This document shows positions 26,184-35,276 of a stretch of DNA of 64,000 bases, in pieces; the first letter of the stretch is position 1, and each line of letters opens with the position of its first letter. The notes beneath the pieces were generated by a model. The model was not told where the DNA came from and ran no database searches. It worked only from the letters and a program-made list of their open reading frames with translations. A program made the position numbers and the translations under genes. The stretch is from Flammeovirgaceae bacterium (GTDB lineage Bacteria > Bacteroidota > Bacteroidia > Cytophagales > Cyclobacteriaceae): positions 50,646 to 114,645 of the forward strand of contig JAJTGY010000015.1 of assembly GCA_021298015.1 (NCBI GenBank), given 5' to 3'.

Positions 26184-26630
26184 TCACAACCTGAGCTTCA
26201 CCTCATCGCGGTGGTTCACGGGCACTTTCACCGTAACCCCATGCACCGCCACGCGAATGTAGCCCACGTAACGCAACTCATATTTTTTACCGCCCAGTAA
26301 ATTGAAGAACGTATCCAGGAGACCCAATTCCTTAAGCGAAAGTTTGGCCTTCACCGGCACGGTGAACTCGGACCGGGCCGGTACCACCGTGTTCGGATGG
26401 TCGTTCACCGTGGCGGCTTTCTTACCGTCAACCAACACCTCGATGTTGATCTCCTTCACCTTCATGCGCAGGTTATTGGGGTTATAAAAAAGGGCATCGC
26501 CTGTTACCAGCGGGTCGCCCTGGCCCACGTCAACCATAATATTCTTCACGCTGCGAAATTGCACCGCCTCTTTTGGTGCACAGGCAACCCCCAGAGCCGC
26601 CAACAACCAAATCAAATATCTTCCTCTCAT
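26184..26630 (-). CDS. LEA type 2 family lipoprotein
   Basis: A 148-residue lipoprotein (MRGRYLIWLLAALGVACAP) whose mature part follows the LEA14-like (WHy) beta-sandwich pattern: VQFRSVKNIMVDVGQGDPLVTGDALFYNPNNLRMKVKEINIEVLVDGKKAATV, then PARSEFTVPVKAKLSL. These domains are linked to desiccation tolerance in plants, but the bacterial role is unclear. ATG 26630 gives the lipoprotein signal. It diverges from the 2OG oxygenase gene over a 67-bp spacer. Confidence 0.8.
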   Translation of the reverse strand: MRGRYLIWLLAALGVACAPKEAVQFRSVKNIMVDVGQGDPLVTGDALFYNPNNLRMKVKEINIEVLVDGKKAATVNDHPNTVVPARSEFTVPVKAKLSLKELGLLDTFFNLLGGKKYELRYVGYIRVAVHGVTVKVPVNHRDEVKLRL

Positions 26631-26684
26631 TTTTATATCTTCCTTACGGCAAATAAACAACAAGCGGGCCATAATCAAACCTTC

Positions 26685-26692
26685 TACCTTTG
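26685..26692 (+). promoter_or_regulatory. -7 box (TACCTTTG) for the 2OG oxygenase gene
   Basis: Exact TAnnTTTG match that ends 5 nt before the GTG start at 26698. A leaderless GTG-initiated transcript is predicted. Confidence 0.6.
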
Positions 26693-26697
26693 CACCC

Positions 26698-27324
26698 GTG
26701 AACCCTGCGCTGCAAACTCAACTGGACCACCTGGTGGATGACCTCGCCCGGCACGACCTGGCCGTGGTTGACCATTTTCTTTCACCCGAAGAAGTGAATG
26801 ACCTCCTCAAGCTGGACGCGTTTCAGGGCGATTTGTTACAGCTGAAAAGGGCCGGCATCGGCAAGGACGAGGGCAAGCAAATCAACGAGGCCATTCGGGG
26901 CGACTACATTCAGTGGATTGACCGCGAGCGCGCGCCAGCACCGGTACAGCGATACCTCGCCAAACTGGACGCCCTCCGGGACACGGTGAACCGCGAACTG
27001 TATGCCGGCATTCGTGATGCCGAAATTCACCTGACCCGCTACCCCATCGGCACTTTCTACAAACGTCACCTGGATCAATTCAAAAAAGATGACCATCGAA
27101 AGCTATCGGTTATCTGCTATCTGAACAAAGACTGGCAAGCGGCACAGGGCGGGCAATTACGCGTCTATCCGGCCGATGCCCCAATCGATATCTTTCCGGA
27201 AGCCGGACGGCTGGTGTGTTTCCGCAGCGACAAGCTGGAACACGAAGTACTGCCGGCCACACGCGAGCGACTGAGCATCACCGGGTGGATGATCAATCAA
27301 CTGGCGGAATTGCGATATCTTTGA
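26698..27324 (+). CDS. 2OG-Fe(II) oxygenase (prolyl 4-hydroxylase-like)
   Basis: A 208-residue dioxygenase. The iron triad is readable: His and Asp in TFYKRHLDQFKKDD, and the distal His in SDKLEHEVLPATRERLSITGW, with Arg 10 residues later for 2-oxoglutarate. The strand LSVICYLNKDWQAAQGGQLRVYP is typical of P4H-type enzymes that hydroxylate proteins, and homologues are often annotated as SM-20-like or prolyl hydroxylases. The start is GTG 26698, directly after a -7 box. The gene ends 2 nt before prmA; a translation-related role next to prmA is plausible but unproven. Confidence 0.88.
   Translation: MNPALQTQLDHLVDDLARHDLAVVDHFLSPEEVNDLLKLDAFQGDLLQLKRAGIGKDEGKQINEAIRGDYIQWIDRERAPAPVQRYLAKLDALRDTVNRELYAGIRDAEIHLTRYPIGTFYKRHLDQFKKDDHRKLSVICYLNKDWQAAQGGQLRVYPADAPIDIFPEAGRLVCFRSDKLEHEVLPATRERLSITGWMINQLAELRYL
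27316..27323 (+). promoter_or_regulatory. -7 box (TATCTTTG) inside the 3' end of the oxygenase gene, for prmA
   Basis: Exact TAnnTTTG match in the last codons of the upstream gene. The prmA ATG is 3 nt downstream, so prmA may have its own leaderless transcript. Confidence 0.5.
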
Positions 27325-27326
27325 CC

Positions 27327-28157
27327 ATGTTCTACACGCGCCTCCAAGTCGTTTGTGATTCGCAGTTTGCGGACATCCTGATGGCTGAGATTGCCGAAGC
27401 CGGATTCGACACCTTCATGGAAACGGAAAAAGGGTTTGAAGCCTATGGCGAGGAAAATCTGACCAATGCCCGTTTGCTGGCCGATATCCAACAGAAATAC
27501 CAACACGTGAGCCCGCTCCTTTTTTTTCAAGATCGGGTGGCGCGCGAAAACTGGAATGAAGAATGGGAGAAAAACGTGGAGCCGATTATTGTGGAGGATC
27601 AATGTCTGATCCGTGCGGCTTTCCATGTGATCGACCGAAAGTACCCGTACGAAATTGTCATCACGCCCAAGATGTCATTCGGCACCGGCCACCACGCCAC
27701 CACCCAACTGATGATCGGGCAGCAATTGCAATTGGACCACCAGGGCAAGCGCGTGATGGATGCCGGTTGTGGCACGGGCGTGCTTTCGATTATGGCGCAT
27801 TTGCGAGGTGCAACTGAAACCGATGCGTTCGACATCGATGAATGGAGCGTGATCAACGCACAGGAAAACGTGGAATTAAACCGCGCGCAGAGCATTTCCG
27901 TATGGCAAGGCAAACTCGGTGACCGCCACTATGCCCAACCGTTTGACATCATCCTGGCGAACATCAACAAGAATGTGCTGCTGGGTGACCTGCGGGCCTA
28001 CGCGCAGCACCTGGCAGCAGGCGGCCATCTGTTGTTGAGCGGGTTTTACCGCGAAGACTGCACCGACTTGGTGGAGGCTGCCCGGCCCGTTGGGTTTGTA
28101 CCCCTTCGCGAGACGACACGTGAAGGTTGGGCCTCCTTGCTGCTGCAAAAAAAGTGA
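27327..28157 (+). CDS. prmA: Ribosomal protein L11 methyltransferase PrmA
   Basis: A 276-residue SAM-dependent enzyme that trimethylates ribosomal protein L11. Hallmarks: N-terminal recognition domain (ADILMAEIAEAGFDTFMETEKGFEAYG), then IVITPKMSFGTGHHATTQLMIGQ, SAM motif I VMDAGCGTGVLSIMAHLRGA, FDIDEWSVINAQENVELN, and motif IV FDIILANINKNVLL (NxNK variant of the NI-A motif). The start ATG 27327 gives a normal N-terminus; the frame is open further upstream inside the oxygenase gene. It ends shortly before the 1,561-residue protein. Confidence 0.93.
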   Translation: MFYTRLQVVCDSQFADILMAEIAEAGFDTFMETEKGFEAYGEENLTNARLLADIQQKYQHVSPLLFFQDRVARENWNEEWEKNVEPIIVEDQCLIRAAFHVIDRKYPYEIVITPKMSFGTGHHATTQLMIGQQLQLDHQGKRVMDAGCGTGVLSIMAHLRGATETDAFDIDEWSVINAQENVELNRAQSISVWQGKLGDRHYAQPFDIILANINKNVLLGDLRAYAQHLAAGGHLLLSGFYREDCTDLVEAARPVGFVPLRETTREGWASLLLQKK

Positions 28158-28226
28158 ACCCATCCACCCGCAGCCGGCCATACCGGCCGTTATTACATTT
28201 AGCCGATATTTTGCGAATTTAGGCGT

Positions 28227-31200
28227 TTGTTTGTGCTGAAACGAGCATTCATCATTGGATTGTGGTTGACCGCTGGCCTGGCCCAGGCGCAGGAACGCTA
28301 TGCCTTTCAGGACAGTATCCGGTTTCTCCTGGAAAAAACGAAGTCAGTGGACGCGATGGCGATGGCCAGCGGGTTCACCATGGGCTGGAATAACATGAGC
28401 CCCGAGCACAAACGCCTTGTGCGCGACCATGCCGAGATCATGAAACTCAAAAAGTTTCGGGTGCAGCCCGGCCTTGTCGATTACTACGGGGCGCTGGTAT
28501 CCGCCATCGCCATTGAGAACGCAGACGGAGCTTCGCTGACATCATACCTGACTACTGCGGGGCAAGTGCTGAATAAAGAAACCACGGGCCAGGCGATGGA
28601 ATTTTTTCGCCAGAGCAGACTCTTCTTTACCCATCATGTGTTGTTTGACTCCAAAGCGTTTGTGCTGCGGCCCGCCAATGACCGTTACCGGTTTGAGTAC
28701 CTGGAAATGCCAACCCTGGCAAGTGCTGACACCACGCAGGCGTACATTCCTCCGGTAGAAGAACCGATTGACACCACGGCCTATAACCGCCCCTCGTGGC
28801 AACAGCCGATTTATCAACCCGAGGTGTATGGGCCTGCAATTGTTTTCAGTCGCGTTTCGCTAAACTTCATTACACCCTACGATTCGGTATCGCTCCAAAA
28901 CACCCAGGGCACCTACTCCATGCGCGACAAACTTTTTGTCGGAGAGGGCGGGCGATTCGATTGGCGTTCGGCCGGACTTAGTCCCGACTCGGTGTACTAT
29001 GAGTTAGACAAGTACAACTTCAAGACCACGCAACCCGTGTTCAAAGCTGAGCAGGGGAAGTTACTGTACAAAGGACGGCTGCCCGGCTTCACGCCCGGTG
29101 TGCTGGAATTTCGCAGCACCTCGCATCGCACACCGCAGGCAGCCAGTTTCCCGCGCTTTCGTTCTTACGAAACGGACATTAAGGTCATGGGCATAGGCGA
29201 TGAGCATCTGAAGTACACGGGCGGCTTTGGACTTAACGGACCGGGCATGACCAGTCAGTCGGTAAGCGCTTCGCAGGCAACGCTGGAACTATGGGGCGAA
29301 TCGGATAAACGGTTTCGCGTAGTGGCGGCATCCTTTGGATTTAAAGATTCCACCATTGCAGCTAACTCCGCCAAGGTCACGCTCTACCAGGAAAACGATT
29401 CCATCTACCATCCTTCCGTGAATTTTCGATACGACCGTGGACGCGAGCGGGTGATCATTACAAAAGATCAATCGGCCCTGCGAAATGCCCCGTTTAATTC
29501 CAGTTTTCTGTCCATGGATTTCTCAGCCGATCAGATTCAATGGGATTTGAAAGCTGACAGCCTCGGCATAACCACAATTGGCGCGGGCAACATTGCACCG
29601 ATGGTAATTGAATCAACTGATTTCTATAATCCGGATGACTACCGCCAACTGCGGGGCAAGGGATTTAGTTTTCATCCCCTGGCGCTGGTGGCCAATTATG
29701 CTATTAAAGTGGCCAGCAATGATTTTTATGTGTTTGACCTGGCGGGCGACTCGCGCAAAGACCTCGGTGAAGTGAAAATGGCTATGGACTTTCTGGCGCA
29801 GAAAGGGATGATCCTCTACGATCCGAGTTCGGGTAAAATTCGGGTGCAACCGAAAGCTGTGCATGTGCTGCGCTCCGTAAAAGGCGAAGATGATTTTGAC
29901 AACATAAAAATCCATTCGATTGCCAAAGGCTTCCCCAATGCCAGTTACAATCTGAAAAAACAATACATGACGGTGCGAGGCGTGGAGGAATTCAACATCA
30001 GCGATTCGCTGAATGTGAACATCAAGCCCGACAGCAGTGTGATCACTTTGTTGCAGAACCGCGACATCAAGTTTGACGGCACGATCACGGCCGGCAATTT
30101 TGAGATTACCGGTAAGGATTTTCGTTTGAAGTACGATAGTTTCTTCATCAACCTCAACCATATTGACTCCATCCGGTTTTACGTGACGGATAAAAACGGT
30201 AACCGCAGGCGGGTGAACAACGCCATGGTGGGGGCTGACTCTACCGCAGCAGCCGAAGGAGGCCTGGCCGGGGCCAGCAAATCGTCCGGCACGCTGTTTA
30301 TTGCCCGGGCCGATAACAAATCCGGAAAGGTCAAAGACCCAAATTACCCACGCCTCGATGCCACTGCAGGTGGTGTGATTTATTTTGACCGGCAGGAAGT
30401 GCTCAATGGCGCCTACGACCGAAGCGTGTTTTTTGTGGTGCCGCCCTTCAAACTCGATAGCTTGAGTGATGCCGATCCGGCTGCCATTAACTTCGAGGGT
30501 ACGTTTGTCACCAGCGGCATGTTCCCCAGCTTCAAGGAAAAACTTCATACGATGCCCGATAAGTCGCTGGGTTTTCAGCACCGCGTACCCGACAAAGGGT
30601 ACCGGCTTTTCAATGGCGATGGCCGCTTGTATGGTGCCATGAGTCTTGACAATTCGGGAATTCGCGCCACCGGTCGCATCGACTATCTCGCGGCCAGTGT
30701 AGAATCGCCTGATTTTATTTTTTATCCCGACTCGGTGGTGGGCCGGGGCAAAACCGGCAGCGTCACCGAGAAACAATTTGGCAACGTGCTCTTTCCGGAT
30801 GTTAAGTTCAGCGACTACCAGATGAAATGGTTCCCCAAACAAGATCAATTCAAACTGAAAAACCTCAAGGACCCGTTTGGCCTGTACCAGAACACGGCCC
30901 AGTTGAATGGCGTGGTAACCGTTTCGAAGAGCGGTGTAAATGCATCGGGACGCATGACCACCCGTGGTTCCGAAGTGGCCTCAAAGGATATGCACTTCAA
31001 CCAAAAAGATTTTGGCGCCCGCAATGCCCGTTTTGAGGTAAAGACCAACAATCCGGACAAGCCCGCGTTGGCCGGCAGCGATGTTCGCCTCAAGTTTGAC
31101 CTCGTGAAAAACGTGGCAACCATAAGCCCTGAGATTGAAGGTGAAGCGGCTATTGCTTTCCCCTATGCTCAATTCAAAACATCCATACCTGAAGCGCGAT

Positions 31201-32912
31201 GGGATCTGAACACCCAAAAAATTGTGATGACGAAGGCGGCCGATGTGCCGATCGAAAATTCATATTTCTACACCACGCGCAAAGATCTGGACTCGCTCTA
31301 TTTCAATGCCACGCAAGCCGAATACGACATTGCCCGGCAGCAGCTAAAAGTCAGCGGCATCCCGTTCATCAAAGTGGCCGATGCCAAGATTACCCCGGAA
31401 AACAACGAGGTGCTCATTCTGGAAAATGCCAAGATCGGACAGTTAAAAAATACCACCATTGTGCTGGACACTCTTAATGGCTATCACCTGCTGACAGAGG
31501 GTGTGGTTGACATCGTTTCGCGAAAGGCGTTTTCCGGTTACGCCACGTACAAGTACATCAACTCGGTACGCGATACGTTCAACATCAAAATGACAGACTT
31601 CCACCTGGAGGCGATTGAATCCACCGGGCAGCGCAGACGAAAAGATGACGACCTGAGCCTGGCCACGCAGCAAACCGTGGCCAAAGGAGCCGTTATCGAC
31701 AAAGACAACATTCGCCTGTCACCGCGCATTTTCTATAAAGGGGACATGACGATGTACGCTACACGCCCCGCACTGCAACTGAACGGCTATGTGAAACTTG
31801 ACCTGCGTAAAATCAAAGCCTACAACACCTGGCTGCAGTATGCGCAGAGCGGAGACGAAAAGGAAATCTATCTGGACTTTGACAATGCCGTGACGGAAGA
31901 TGGAAAAAAAGCACAGGCCGGGCTGCACTTCGCCAGCGACAACAGCCTCTACATCACCTTTGTATTCGACAAGAAAGACGATGGTGATGATGATTTCTTT
32001 GTCCCGTCCGGTTCTCTGTTTTACGATTCTACCATGTTTCGAATTGAGGACCGCCAGAAAGCATCGGGTGAAAAACTTTCGGGAAGTGTATTGGCGTATA
32101 ACGAGGATAAGCAAGAGGTGAACTTCGAGGGATTGGTGAATTTTTTTGAAAGTCAACGCGACTTTTCGGTGACCACCTCAGCCATCGGATCCGGCAACCT
32201 GGTAACCAATGACATTCGCATGAATGCGTTCCTCCTGGTGGATATGAAGGTGCCCCCAACGGCCTTTGATCTGATGGGTAAAGACGTGCAAAACGTGGTA
32301 AACAACGAAAGCGTTGACGAAGCCCACGGAGATGCCACCGACCTGCTGTACAAAGTCGCGAATATTGTAGGCGAGCGCGTTGCCAAAGAATATGAGCAGC
32401 GCTCACTGAAAGAGCCGGTACCGTTACCCTCCATTACCATGTTGGTGAAGCCTCTTGCTTTTTCAAATGTGGACCTGAAGTGGTCGCAAAAAGAAAAAGC
32501 ATTCTACAACGAAGGCACGCTGGGCCTGAGCCACATCAGCCGTTACGATATCAACGGTGCTTTTGAGGGCTTTATGGAAGTGAAACGCACCGAGGACGGC
32601 CAGCCGATTTTCCATGTGTTTATCAAAGCCTCGCCCGATTCCTGGTACTACTTTGGTTTTGAGGATAACCGCATGATGGTCCACTCTTCCAACCCGGCCT
32701 TTAACGACCAGATTGCCAAACGAACCAATGCTTCGAAAGCGAAAGTGGGAGAATTGGTTTTTATTCCCGGCAGCGATGACGAAACGCTGGCCTTCATCAA
32801 CCGCTTCCGTAAGACCTACTACGGAAAAGAAAACCCCTACGACTTAGGCGGAGACACGGCAAAAGAGAAAAAGAAGGACAAGAAGAAAGATGAGGAGGAT
32901 GACGGGTTTTGA
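28227..32912 (+). CDS. Very large secreted beta-rich protein of unknown function
   Basis: A 1,561-residue protein with a signal peptide (LKRAFIIGLWLTAGLAQAQ). Residues 30-150 are helical; most of the rest alternates short beta strands with GxxxxG and D/N turns (for example KFDGTITAGNFEITGKDFRLKYDSFFINLNHIDSI and LNGYVKLDLRKIKAYNTWL). It ends in a highly charged tail (KEKKKDKKKDEEDDGF). The many short strands in tandem recall LptA/AsmA/TamB-type periplasmic groove proteins, but I do not recognise a family. The start is uncertain: TTG 28227 or GTG 28233. It has no clear operon partner; mtgA converges on it downstream with a 3-nt gap. Confidence 0.8.
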   Translation: MFVLKRAFIIGLWLTAGLAQAQERYAFQDSIRFLLEKTKSVDAMAMASGFTMGWNNMSPEHKRLVRDHAEIMKLKKFRVQPGLVDYYGALVSAIAIENADGASLTSYLTTAGQVLNKETTGQAMEFFRQSRLFFTHHVLFDSKAFVLRPANDRYRFEYLEMPTLASADTTQAYIPPVEEPIDTTAYNRPSWQQPIYQPEVYGPAIVFSRVSLNFITPYDSVSLQNTQGTYSMRDKLFVGEGGRFDWRSAGLSPDSVYYELDKYNFKTTQPVFKAEQGKLLYKGRLPGFTPGVLEFRSTSHRTPQAASFPRFRSYETDIKVMGIGDEHLKYTGGFGLNGPGMTSQSVSASQATLELWGESDKRFRVVAASFGFKDSTIAANSAKVTLYQENDSIYHPSVNFRYDRGRERVIITKDQSALRNAPFNSSFLSMDFSADQIQWDLKADSLGITTIGAGNIAPMVIESTDFYNPDDYRQLRGKGFSFHPLALVANYAIKVASNDFYVFDLAGDSRKDLGEVKMAMDFLAQKGMILYDPSSGKIRVQPKAVHVLRSVKGEDDFDNIKIHSIAKGFPNASYNLKKQYMTVRGVEEFNISDSLNVNIKPDSSVITLLQNRDIKFDGTITAGNFEITGKDFRLKYDSFFINLNHIDSIRFYVTDKNGNRRRVNNAMVGADSTAAAEGGLAGASKSSGTLFIARADNKSGKVKDPNYPRLDATAGGVIYFDRQEVLNGAYDRSVFFVVPPFKLDSLSDADPAAINFEGTFVTSGMFPSFKEKLHTMPDKSLGFQHRVPDKGYRLFNGDGRLYGAMSLDNSGIRATGRIDYLAASVESPDFIFYPDSVVGRGKTGSVTEKQFGNVLFPDVKFSDYQMKWFPKQDQFKLKNLKDPFGLYQNTAQLNGVVTVSKSGVNASGRMTTRGSEVASKDMHFNQKDFGARNARFEVKTNNPDKPALAGSDVRLKFDLVKNVATISPEIEGEAAIAFPYAQFKTSIPEARWDLNTQKIVMTKAADVPIENSYFYTTRKDLDSLYFNATQAEYDIARQQLKVSGIPFIKVADAKITPENNEVLILENAKIGQLKNTTIVLDTLNGYHLLTEGVVDIVSRKAFSGYATYKYINSVRDTFNIKMTDFHLEAIESTGQRRRKDDDLSLATQQTVAKGAVIDKDNIRLSPRIFYKGDMTMYATRPALQLNGYVKLDLRKIKAYNTWLQYAQSGDEKEIYLDFDNAVTEDGKKAQAGLHFASDNSLYITFVFDKKDDGDDDFFVPSGSLFYDSTMFRIEDRQKASGEKLSGSVLAYNEDKQEVNFEGLVNFFESQRDFSVTTSAIGSGNLVTNDIRMNAFLLVDMKVPPTAFDLMGKDVQNVVNNESVDEAHGDATDLLYKVANIVGERVAKEYEQRSLKEPVPLPSITMLVKPLAFSNVDLKWSQKEKAFYNEGTLGLSHISRYDINGAFEGFMEVKRTEDGQPIFHVFIKASPDSWYYFGFEDNRMMVHSSNPAFNDQIAKRTNASKAKVGELVFIPGSDDETLAFINRFRKTYYGKENPYDLGGDTAKEKKKDKKKDEEDDGF

Positions 32913-32915
32913 CCG

Positions 32916-33620
32916 TCATTTCTTTTTTGTTCGCCCCAACAACTGCTCAATGTCTTCATCACCCTCCAGGTTATACATTTGATTGACAATCCAGGGGTAC
33001 CGCCTCTCGACATACTTCGACAGCGGCTTCACTTTGTATTTTTTTGGATTGGGCAGGCAGGCCGCAATCATGGCAGCCTCGCTACGCGATAACTTCTTTG
33101 CCGGCTTCTTGAAATAGGCTTGCGCGGCAGCTTCCACACCGAAAATTCCCGTGCCCGTCTCCGCCACATTCAGATACACTTCGAGTATCCGCTCCTTCCC
33201 CCACACCAGTTCGATCATGAAGGTGAAATAAACCTCAAGGACCTTGCGCACCCAACTTCGGCCCTGCCACAGAAAAACGTTCTTGGCTACCTGCTGGCTG
33301 ATGGTGGACGCGCCCCGCACACGTTTGGGTTTCTTCTTATTATGCTGCAGGGCTTTCTGAATGCTCTTGATATCAAACCCGTTGTGATCGGGGAAGAGCT
33401 GATCCTCGGATGCCATCACGGCAAGCTTCATGTAGGGAGAAATATCTTCGTAGTCGACATAATCACGCCTGAGGCCGTGGCCCTGAACCCAGTTGGTGAG
33501 CTGCGTAATGGTGATGGGTGGATCAACCCACTTGAGCAAAACGATATAGGCGAATTGCGCCAGAAAGAGGAAGAGCAGAAATTTCTTGGCTTTTTGCCAG
33601 AGTCGACTAAGCGCAGACAT
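32916..33620 (-). CDS. mtgA: Monofunctional peptidoglycan glycosyltransferase
   Basis: A 234-residue GT51 enzyme anchored by one N-terminal membrane helix (KFLLFLFLAQFAYIVLLKWV). It polymerises lipid II on the outer face of the inner membrane. Catalytic and signature segments are VMASEDQLFPDHNGFD (catalytic Glu), RGASTISQQVAKNVFLW, KVLEVYFTFMIELVWGKERILEVYLNVAETG, and the closing SEAAMIAACLPNPKKY. The charged C-terminal extension (EDIEQLLGRTKKK) is not part of the domain. Confidence 0.94.
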   Translation of the reverse strand: MSALSRLWQKAKKFLLFLFLAQFAYIVLLKWVDPPITITQLTNWVQGHGLRRDYVDYEDISPYMKLAVMASEDQLFPDHNGFDIKSIQKALQHNKKKPKRVRGASTISQQVAKNVFLWQGRSWVRKVLEVYFTFMIELVWGKERILEVYLNVAETGTGIFGVEAAAQAYFKKPAKKLSRSEAAMIAACLPNPKKYKVKPLSKYVERRYPWIVNQMYNLEGDEDIEQLLGRTKKK

Positions 33621-33660
33621 TGAAAATCAGTTTGACGAGTAATGGGGCTTTTAAGGCGAA

Positions 33661-34599
33661 TCAAGCTGATTTTTGACACTCTCGTATGTAGTCTCTAGTC
33701 TTTTGTACACGATAGTTCTTGCTTAACGCCCGAATGATTTCGCGGGATCTTTTAATTTTATGCGAAGCAGTCTTTTTGAGGTTCGGATGAACAATAAGTT
33801 CCTTAGGCACTGTAGGATCTGTTGAATCCATAAACTCAATTATATGGAAAAGATAGACTAGGTACGGTCGATCGATTGTGTTTGAAGCAAGGTTGCTATA
33901 GAGCCCAGGTGCCCACAAATTGAAATTGTTGTAGAATGGCAGCGCAAATCTGGTACGCGGAAGAGGTAACTCTAGAAAATCACGCGTTACATCGCTTCTG
34001 AGCCAGTTATTAACATGAGGCCTGTAAACCCTAACTGGAAGCGTGCTGTTAACCACACCAAAATCAGCATTCGGTAAACCACTCTTAAACAGAAATTTTC
34101 GTGTTATACTCAACAAAGGATTCATAATCGACCAAAAGCCAGAGGAATCATAATGATATCCTAACTCTTGAAGAACATTGATAATACGTGTATCTAGGTT
34201 ATAGCCCGGGGATCGAAATCCAATTGGTGAGGTGCCTGTCACCTCTCTGATTATCCGGCCACACTTTTCAATTTGTTGCCTAATCTCCTGGTCGGTTAGT
34301 CTTGTCAAGCCAAACGGGTGAGAGTAAGTATGATTTTCAATTTCATGTCCATCGCCAAATGCCTTCAAAACTAACTTTTGTATGGCTACGCTCTTCTCCA
34401 ACTCATCACCTACTACGAAAAAAGTAGCGAATACTGATTGACTGGCAAAGAAATCGTTCGCCCGTTCGAATGCTGTCCTGTAAAAATCTTCTAATCTGTT
34501 GGTGTCATAGTTAATTGATGTTAGCCGATAAAAATCAATTAATTTCAAAGGGGAGTCAACATCAATATGAATCAACAATGGTTTTTGGTTCATGGGCAT
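33661..34599 (-). CDS. Polysaccharide deacetylase family protein
   Basis: A 312-residue NodB-fold enzyme (CE4). Catalytic motifs: HIDVDSP (metal Asp), GHEIENHTYSHPFGLTRL (metal His pair HT--H), and TSPIGFRSPGYNLDTRIINVLQELGYHYDSS. C-terminal YLFHIIEFMD supplies the late His. It has no signal peptide, so a cytosolic role in making cell-surface sugars is likelier than wall remodelling. It lies 2 nt after the acetyltransferase gene in the AT-rich block, which has clearly lower GC than its flanks. Confidence 0.85.
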   Translation of the reverse strand: MPMNQKPLLIHIDVDSPLKLIDFYRLTSINYDTNRLEDFYRTAFERANDFFASQSVFATFFVVGDELEKSVAIQKLVLKAFGDGHEIENHTYSHPFGLTRLTDQEIRQQIEKCGRIIREVTGTSPIGFRSPGYNLDTRIINVLQELGYHYDSSGFWSIMNPLLSITRKFLFKSGLPNADFGVVNSTLPVRVYRPHVNNWLRSDVTRDFLELPLPRTRFALPFYNNFNLWAPGLYSNLASNTIDRPYLVYLFHIIEFMDSTDPTVPKELIVHPNLKKTASHKIKRSREIIRALSKNYRVQKTRDYIRECQKSA

Positions 34600-34601
34600 T
34601 T

Positions 34602-35270
34602 TTACCTAGGCGTATTAAAATTTGACAAGGGCAAGTCCATTACAACGCCAAACTCCCGAGTTGAAGACTGAATAAACGTGGCGTTGTACTTCGAATAAAA
34701 CTTTAATGCTTCCTGATTCGACTTCAAGATTTGCCCAGTAACATGTGTAAAACCCTTTGCGCGATAATAGGAAACTGCTTCATGAAGTAAGGCGTGAGAT
34801 AACTTCCTTCCATCCGGCAAAATGACTTGACGGAAACTACTGAGCACTCCAATGGTCAGAATTTCAAAGGCAGTCCCTGTTTGCTCAAAGCTTCTAAGAA
34901 TGGGGTCTGGTTTGTACCTTAGCACCTCGAATAATACAGCAAAACGTTGTGCTAATTGTAACAAGGACACACACATTACCCAGCAAAAAGTAAAAAAATT
35001 ACTAGGTATCGAGGATCGAATCAGTGAAAATGGTTTAATATTAGTCACAATAATGCCTGCGTAAGTGCCTTTGTACTGTAACAATAGGCAATTCAGAAAT
35101 CCCATTTTTGGCAGAACAGTGTAATAAAACCGCTTCATAAAATAATTACCCATTCTCACAACAAAACTCTCCGGAAGCACTGCCTTGTGAATACTTACGA
35201 TAACTTCCATTTGTTGAAAGTCTCGAGGATCAAACCTGACGAATTCTATTTCTAACGGTGTGGAATGCAC
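34602..35270 (-). CDS. GNAT family N-acetyltransferase
   Basis: A 222-residue protein. The C-terminal half holds the acetyl-CoA-binding region FEILTIGVLSSFRQVILPDGRKLSHALLHEAVSYYRAKGFTHVTGQILKSNQEALKFYSKYNATFI, which follows the GNAT motif A/B pattern. The N-terminal half (about 60-110) contains hydrophobic stretches (NFFTFCWVMCVSLLQLAQ). It lies between the deacetylase and the broken M57 gene, 2 and 6 nt from each. With the deacetylase it suggests modification of a surface sugar or lipid; the partner synthesis genes are absent. Confidence 0.72.
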   Translation of the reverse strand: MHSTPLEIEFVRFDPRDFQQMEVIVSIHKAVLPESFVVRMGNYFMKRFYYTVLPKMGFLNCLLLQYKGTYAGIIVTNIKPFSLIRSSIPSNFFTFCWVMCVSLLQLAQRFAVLFEVLRYKPDPILRSFEQTGTAFEILTIGVLSSFRQVILPDGRKLSHALLHEAVSYYRAKGFTHVTGQILKSNQEALKFYSKYNATFIQSSTREFGVVMDLPLSNFNTPR

Positions 35271-35276
35271 GTGATA

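Noticed and set aside
29613..30848. A 411-aa minus-strand frame opposite the 1,561-aa gene
   Set aside because: Antisense shadow; the translation is rich in His and Ile without domain structure.
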